This document shows, one piece after another, positions 6,177 through 9,703 of a stretch of DNA of 9,703 nucleotides (positions within the stretch are counted from its first letter, which is position 1; each line of letters starts with the position of its first letter). Source of the DNA: JBMNUL01 sp050946255 (GTDB lineage: Bacteria > Actinomycetota > Coriobacteriia > Coriobacteriales > CADBOM01); assembly GCA_050946255.1 (NCBI GenBank), contig JBMNUL010000101.1:1-9703 (forward strand). Direction: 5' to 3'. The notes under the pieces are model-generated. The model saw only the letters and a list, made by a program, of their open reading frames with translations, made no database searches and had not been told where the DNA came from. The translations under genes and the position numbers were made by a program.

Positions 6177-6960
6177 TGACTCCTCTAACAAGGGCGTTGA
6201 ACGGGATTCCCACGTGGACTACCCGATGCGCCTGCAGAAGTTCCTCGCCCGTGCCGGGGTGGCCTCGCGCAGGGGTTCGGAAAACCTCATGACGGCTGGC
6301 CGCGTGACTGTGAACGGTGAGGTCGTCACTGAACTGGGAAGCAAGGTCGATCCCAACACCGATGTGGTCGCAGTCGACGGCAACATCGTGAAATGGGGCG
6401 CGAGCCCGGTGACGCTGATCCTGAACAAGCCCGCCGGCTACGTGTCCACCATGAGCGACCCCCATGCAAGGCATACCGTTGCCGAGCTGGTCCCAACCGA
6501 CAGATATCCCGGGCTCTTCCCAGTTGGCAGACTGGACATGGACACCACAGGGGTCCTGCTCTTCACGACCGACGGCGAGATGGGGCACCTGCTCCTAAGT
6601 CCAAAGCACCATGTGCCGAAGGTGTACGAGGCGATTGTGGATGGCAACGTCACCCCACGCCAGCGCAAGATGCTCGAAGAGGGCATCGAACTCGAAGATG
6701 GCCCCACGCTTCCCGCCAAGGTAAGCATTCTCGACCATGGCCGCGACAGGAAGAGCGGCCATCAGTTCACCAAGGTCAGGATCGTGCTGACGGAGGGGCG
6801 CAAACGCCAGGTCAAGAGGATGCTCGAGGCAGTCGGGCATCCGGTGGTAAGGCTTCACAGGAGCTCGTTTGGACCCGTTCGCCTGAATGGTCTGCCAGAG
6901 GGTGCCTACCGGGTGCTCGGCGAGGACGAGGTGTCCGCATTGTGGGATTCGATTAAGTAG
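6169..6960 (+). CDS. rluB: RluB-type 23S rRNA pseudouridine synthase (RsuA/RluB family)
   Basis: This 263-residue enzyme isomerises a specific uridine of rRNA to pseudouridine. In E. coli, RluB acts at position 2605 of 23S rRNA. An S4 RNA-binding domain is at about 20-67 (MRLQKFLARAGVASRRGSE, and GRVTVNG at 44-50). The catalytic domain starts with LILNKPAGYVST (84-95). The catalytic motif GRLDMDTTGVLLFTTDG (120-136) carries the expected nucleophile Asp123. KVYEA (151-155) and EGRKRQVKRM (209-218) are also family-typical. No key residue is missing. It overlaps the scpB end by 8 nt, with GAGGGA (6155-6160) 8 nt upstream of the ATG. Placement next to scpAB is common in Gram-positive bacteria and probably reflects shared expression rather than a shared reaction. 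RluB is preferred over RsuA/RluE/RluF from the context and the S4 domain, but the target site is inferred. Confidence 0.93.
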   Translation: MSDDSSNKGVERDSHVDYPMRLQKFLARAGVASRRGSENLMTAGRVTVNGEVVTELGSKVDPNTDVVAVDGNIVKWGASPVTLILNKPAGYVSTMSDPHARHTVAELVPTDRYPGLFPVGRLDMDTTGVLLFTTDGEMGHLLLSPKHHVPKVYEAIVDGNVTPRQRKMLEEGIELEDGPTLPAKVSILDHGRDRKSGHQFTKVRIVLTEGRKRQVKRMLEAVGHPVVRLHRSSFGPVRLNGLPEGAYRVLGEDEVSALWDSIK

Positions 6961-7085
6961 TAAACTCGATTCATCGGTATTTCCCGCCGGTTTTCAGCCA
7001 ATCTTCCCGGTTGGGTCATTTGGAAATTTCCCCGGCACTGCGGCAGTCACATGCCCAGCTCGGGTTCAGAACATAGGAGGTCAAT
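6961..7085 (+). other. 125-nt intergenic region between rluB and the CobU-like gene
   Basis: I see no clear terminator with a T tract and no well-spaced promoter here, so read-through from scpAB-rluB is possible. A perfect 10-bp palindrome GGAAATTTCC lies at 7022-7031, and CCAA/TTGG (6998-7001 with 7011-7014) can form a small stem. AGGAGG at 7075-7080 is the strong ribosome site of the next gene, 5 nt before its ATG. I looked for a cobalamin riboswitch because of the gene that follows and found no convincing one. Confidence 0.5.
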
Positions 7086-7679
7086 ATGGCTTTGGTAGTT
7101 TTCACTGGTGGTGCCAGATGCGGCAAGTCGAAGGCGGCTGTCGAACTGGCAAAGTCTAGGGAATCCCTCGGCAGCAGGGTCACATTCGTGGCATTCGGAG
7201 ACCCCTCCGCCGGTGTGGAGCGCACTAGGTTGATCGAGAACGCGAAGCTCCTCCGCCCCGATACCTTCGACACCCTCGAGGCCCGCGAGGATCCGGAGTG
7301 GATATCCAAGGTCCCCGAGGAGAACCTGCTTTTGCTCGACTGCCTGGACGGTTACCTCGACTCGCTCGTGCGCTGGCATGACGAGAACTACGAGGCGACT
7401 GGCGATTCGCTGAGAGATTCAGGCGAGAAGTCGATCATCAGGATGTTCGGGGAGTTCCTCGACACGATTTCGAACCGAAGCGGGGACACCATCGTGGTCA
7501 CGACCGAGGTTGGATATGGACTCACTCCCACCTACAGCTCCGAGAGGTTCTTCCGAGACCTGCTGGGACTCGCCAACAGGAAACTCGTGGATGTGGCGGA
7601 CAGCGCCTACATGGTGGTTTGCGGCCGCCTCATCGACCTCAAGCAGCTTGACACCGTGGCGGATTGGCCAGAGGACTAG
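7086..7679 (+). CDS. CobU-like P-loop protein, probable non-canonical member
   Basis: This 197-residue protein resembles CobU, the kinase and guanylyltransferase that phosphorylates adenosylcobinamide and attaches GMP in nucleotide-loop assembly. The P-loop GGARCGKS (8-15) is intact. LLLLDCLDGYLDSLV (81-95) corresponds to the Walker B region. IVVTTEVGYGLTP (136-148) and RFFRDLLGLANRKLVDVADSAYMVVCG (from 154) match the conserved C-terminal half. In Salmonella CobU the intermediate GMP is carried on His46, in a segment reading RIQHH. The matching segment here is RLIENAKLLRP (48-58) with no histidine, and the only His in the protein is His98 in a different region. It therefore looks unable to be guanylylated in the usual way. 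Perhaps it is a kinase only, or a GTP-binding protein with another job. The ribosome site is strong (AGGAGG, 5 nt). tyrA begins 11 nt after it. The CobU fold is likely; the CobU reaction is doubtful. Confidence 0.8.
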   Translation: MALVVFTGGARCGKSKAAVELAKSRESLGSRVTFVAFGDPSAGVERTRLIENAKLLRPDTFDTLEAREDPEWISKVPEENLLLLDCLDGYLDSLVRWHDENYEATGDSLRDSGEKSIIRMFGEFLDTISNRSGDTIVVTTEVGYGLTPTYSSERFFRDLLGLANRKLVDVADSAYMVVCGRLIDLKQLDTVADWPED

Positions 7680-7690
7680 AGCGGGCGCAG

Positions 7691-8839
7691 ATGGTGGACG
7701 AGGACAACAACAGTTTCAAGACAGTACTCATAGTGGGCCTCGGCTTGATCGGCGGCTCGATCGCCATAGCCCTCCGCTCGTTGGGAAACGGCATCAGGGT
7801 ATATGGAGTCGATGCAGACCCGGAGACCGTCGAGACCGCCAAGTCGAATGGAATCGTGGACGACGCCCGCCTTTCAGAGGATGGGGCAATAGGGGAGTTT
7901 CTCTCAACCGGGGAAGTGGACCTCGTTGTCCTGGCGATGCCCCCCAGATTTGCCGAGGAGTCTCTTGTGCAGATCGAGCGCAGCGGTTACCGGGGTGCCA
8001 TCACGGATACTGCTTCAACAAAGGGACAGATCTGCGAGGTCGCAGAGCGCGTGCTGTCGGACAGCACGAGGTTCATTCCCGGACATCCAATGTCGGGCAG
8101 AGAGGTCAGCGGACTTGGGGGAGCGGTCCCGGGGCTCTTCACTGGCAAGTACTGGATACTATGCCCCAACGAGTCGACTCAAGGTGCGATGTTCCTCGCA
8201 CTGCATTCCCTGATCACCTCGATAGGCGCCAAGTGCATCACGGTGCCTCGCGAGCAGCATGACGACATGGTAGCGGTGGTCAGCCACGTTCCCCACATGG
8301 CTGCAAGCGCCTTGGTAAAGCTCGTCGACGAGCATGCACGAGGGGAGCAGGAGCTGTTCCGCCTGGCTGCAGGCGGGTTCAAGGACTCCACTCGAATCGC
8401 GGCCAGCTCCCCGAGTCTTTGGGTCGACATCGTCATGAGCAACAAGGATGCCATCTCCAGCGGTGTCGATGAACTGCGCCAGATCCTCGGGGATTTGCAA
8501 CAGATGATAGAGAACAACGATTCGGCGGCGCTGCTGGCATTTCTGGAATCAACATCTAGGGTCAGGCGCCGTATCCCGTCGTCCTGGATTCCCAAGTCAG
8601 AGAAGCTCCTGTCTCTCAGGGTCCCGATGGAGAACCGACCTGGGACAATTGCAACTGTCACCGCAATTGCGGGGAGGTTCGGATGCAACATCCAATCCAT
8701 CGGAATAGACCACATCACCGACGAGACTGCAATCTTGGACCTGACGCTTACCGATGAGGGCGATATCTCCAGTATGATGTCAGAGCTGGCAGAAGAAGGT
8801 TTCGACGTGCCATCCGGTCCATTGGAGGTGGAATCCTAG
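7691..8839 (+). CDS. tyrA: Prephenate dehydrogenase with C-terminal ACT domain
   Basis: TyrA oxidises prephenate to 4-hydroxyphenylpyruvate with NAD(P)+, the committed step to tyrosine. The dinucleotide-binding motif is VGLGLIGGSIAIALR (15-29). DTASTKG (106-112) and GHPMSGRE (131-138), with the conserved His132, are family marks, as is the arginine of DSTRIA (232-237) expected to bind the substrate carboxylate. The C-terminal ACT domain (about 305-375, LLSLRVPMENRPGTIATV then GCNIQSIGIDH) is the usual site of tyrosine feedback. The frame opens at a TTG (7664) inside the previous gene, but ATG 7691 gives the natural start just before the Rossmann strand and is preferred. Its ribosome site is weak (AGAG at 7678-7681), so translation may be coupled to the upstream gene. 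The protein is 382 residues. aroA follows with no spacer. Confidence 0.93.
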   Translation: MVDEDNNSFKTVLIVGLGLIGGSIAIALRSLGNGIRVYGVDADPETVETAKSNGIVDDARLSEDGAIGEFLSTGEVDLVVLAMPPRFAEESLVQIERSGYRGAITDTASTKGQICEVAERVLSDSTRFIPGHPMSGREVSGLGGAVPGLFTGKYWILCPNESTQGAMFLALHSLITSIGAKCITVPREQHDDMVAVVSHVPHMAASALVKLVDEHARGEQELFRLAAGGFKDSTRIAASSPSLWVDIVMSNKDAISSGVDELRQILGDLQQMIENNDSAALLAFLESTSRVRRRIPSSWIPKSEKLLSLRVPMENRPGTIATVTAIAGRFGCNIQSIGIDHITDETAILDLTLTDEGDISSMMSELAEEGFDVPSGPLEVES

Positions 8840-9703
8840 ATGAGAGAACCTGAGGGAAACCGCAAGGTCGCTCCGTTCGTCGGGTCGATAGAGGTTCCGC
8901 CAGATAAATCCATATCGCACAGGGCTCTCATGCTCGCCTCTATGGCCGAGGGCACCTCTCATCTCACGAATCTCCTGAATTCCCAGGACGTCAGGAGCAC
9001 GGCATCGTGTATGTCCGCGCTCGGGGCGAAGGTCGATGTGGGGGTGTCTGGCAAGAAGTTCTTCGATGCAGATGTCACTGGTTGGGGAGGAAGATCCCCG
9101 AAGTCTCCGGAAGAGCCGCTGGATTGCGGAAATTCCGGAACCACCACGAGGCTCCTCCTCGGGATGCTCAGCGGGTACGATGTGACCGCGACGCTGGTGG
9201 GGGACGAATCTCTCTCCAAAAGGCCGATGCAGAGAGTCGTCAAGCCCCTCTCGATGATGGGTGCCCGGTTCTCGAAGCCGGGCGGGGAAGTGTGGACGGA
9301 AGGCGAGATCGTTCTGCCGATCCAAGTCGAGGGGACGTCCGGGCTCAAGGGAATCGACTACTCGTCTCCAAAGGCGTCCGCGCAGGTGAAGACCTCGATT
9401 CTCCTGGCCGCAATCCACTGCGACGGCTCCGCTGACCTTGCCGAGCCATATCAGAGCCGTAACCACACCGAGCTGATGTTCCCGGCTTTCGGGCTCCAGC
9501 TCGAGGCGGGAAACTGCAAGGTCCACATGGACGGTGGCCAGAAGGTCACTCCCTGCGACGTGCATGTTCCAGGAGATGTCTCTTCGGCGATGTTCCCGAT
9601 CGTAGCGGCATCTCTGGTTCCAGGCAGCCACATCAAGATATTGAACCTGGGGCTGAACCCCACGAGGACGGCAGCGATAGAGGTCGCCCGCAGGATGGGG
9701 TGC
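8840..9703 (+). CDS. aroA: EPSP synthase (3-phosphoshikimate 1-carboxyvinyltransferase), 3' end outside window
   Basis: AroA joins phosphoenolpyruvate to shikimate-3-phosphate to make EPSP, in the shikimate pathway towards chorismate. The window holds 288 codons of a protein usually 420-450 long. Visible motifs are PDKSISHRALMLAS (21-34) with Lys23, Ser24 and Arg28 for substrate binding, DCGNSGTTTRLLLG (95-108), GDESLSKRPMQRV (121-133), SPKASAQVKTSILLA (176-190), PYQSRNHTEL (203-212), PGDVSSAMF (244-252) and LNPTR (272-276). SAQVK, RNHTE and NPTR are the class II (glyphosate-tolerant type) signatures. The fourth, Gly-Asp-Lys, reads Pro-Asp-Lys here. The ATG follows immediately after the tyrA stop codon, and GGAGG (8824-8828) inside tyrA is its ribosome site. 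Reading is open to the window end. Confidence 0.94.
   Translation, partial: MREPEGNRKVAPFVGSIEVPPDKSISHRALMLASMAEGTSHLTNLLNSQDVRSTASCMSALGAKVDVGVSGKKFFDADVTGWGGRSPKSPEEPLDCGNSGTTTRLLLGMLSGYDVTATLVGDESLSKRPMQRVVKPLSMMGARFSKPGGEVWTEGEIVLPIQVEGTSGLKGIDYSSPKASAQVKTSILLAAIHCDGSADLAEPYQSRNHTELMFPAFGLQLEAGNCKVHMDGGQKVTPCDVHVPGDVSSAMFPIVAASLVPGSHIKILNLGLNPTRTAAIEVARRMGC

Noticed and set aside
6961..7085. Possible cobalamin riboswitch before the CobU-like gene
   Set aside because: Fragments such as GGCACTG resemble parts of the class, but the conserved B12-box and core elements are not in order on the + strand. A faint resemblance on the - strand points away from the gene.
8780..9631. 283-codon open frame on the - strand
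   Set aside because: It is antisense to tyrA/aroA. The AroA motifs on the + strand are unmistakable, and the reverse protein is Arg/His-rich with no domain.

Overview
The window is high-GC bacterial chromosome, densely coded on the + strand, with GTG and TTG starts, frequent AGG arginine codons and strong AGGAGG-type ribosome binding sites. The order scpA-scpB-rluB followed by aromatic amino-acid genes resembles Actinomycetota. My best guess is a Coriobacteriia-like actinobacterium, but that is inference from gene order and composition, not from a search. All genes read without frameshift. I see no mobile element, CRISPR array or phage gene.

Layout. (1) 1-740: the 3' end of an NhaA-type Na+/H+ antiporter, cut by the window edge, with a charged soluble tail and a possible hairpin after it. 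(2) 765-931: a complete tRNA-Val(CAC) unit with promoter, tRNA with encoded CCA, and intrinsic terminator. (3) 1004-1450: a YbjQ-family small protein with its own probable promoter and terminator. (4) 1517-3667: a two-domain ABC-F ATPase with a long C-terminal linker and coiled coil, then a clear terminator. (5) 3742-4407: a minimal M50 (site-2 protease type) membrane metalloprotease. (6) 4513-6960: scpA-scpB-rluB, translationally coupled by overlaps of 4 and 8 nt. This joins the kleisin and winged-helix partners of SMC to a 23S rRNA pseudouridine synthase. (7) 7086-9703: a CobU-like P-loop protein, prephenate dehydrogenase with an ACT domain (tyrA), and EPSP synthase (aroA, cut by the window end). 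tyrA starts 11 nt after the CobU-like gene, and aroA starts at the base after the tyrA stop, so these form one operon.

Functionally the window joins ion homeostasis, translation (tRNA, ABC-F, RluB), chromosome segregation (ScpAB) and aromatic amino-acid synthesis (TyrA, AroA). Most of it is housekeeping. The most interesting item is the CobU-like protein. It keeps the P-loop and the C-terminal CobU motifs but has no histidine where cobalamin-synthesising CobU is guanylylated, and it sits in an aromatic amino-acid operon with no cobalamin gene in view. I found no convincing evidence of a wholly new multi-gene system.
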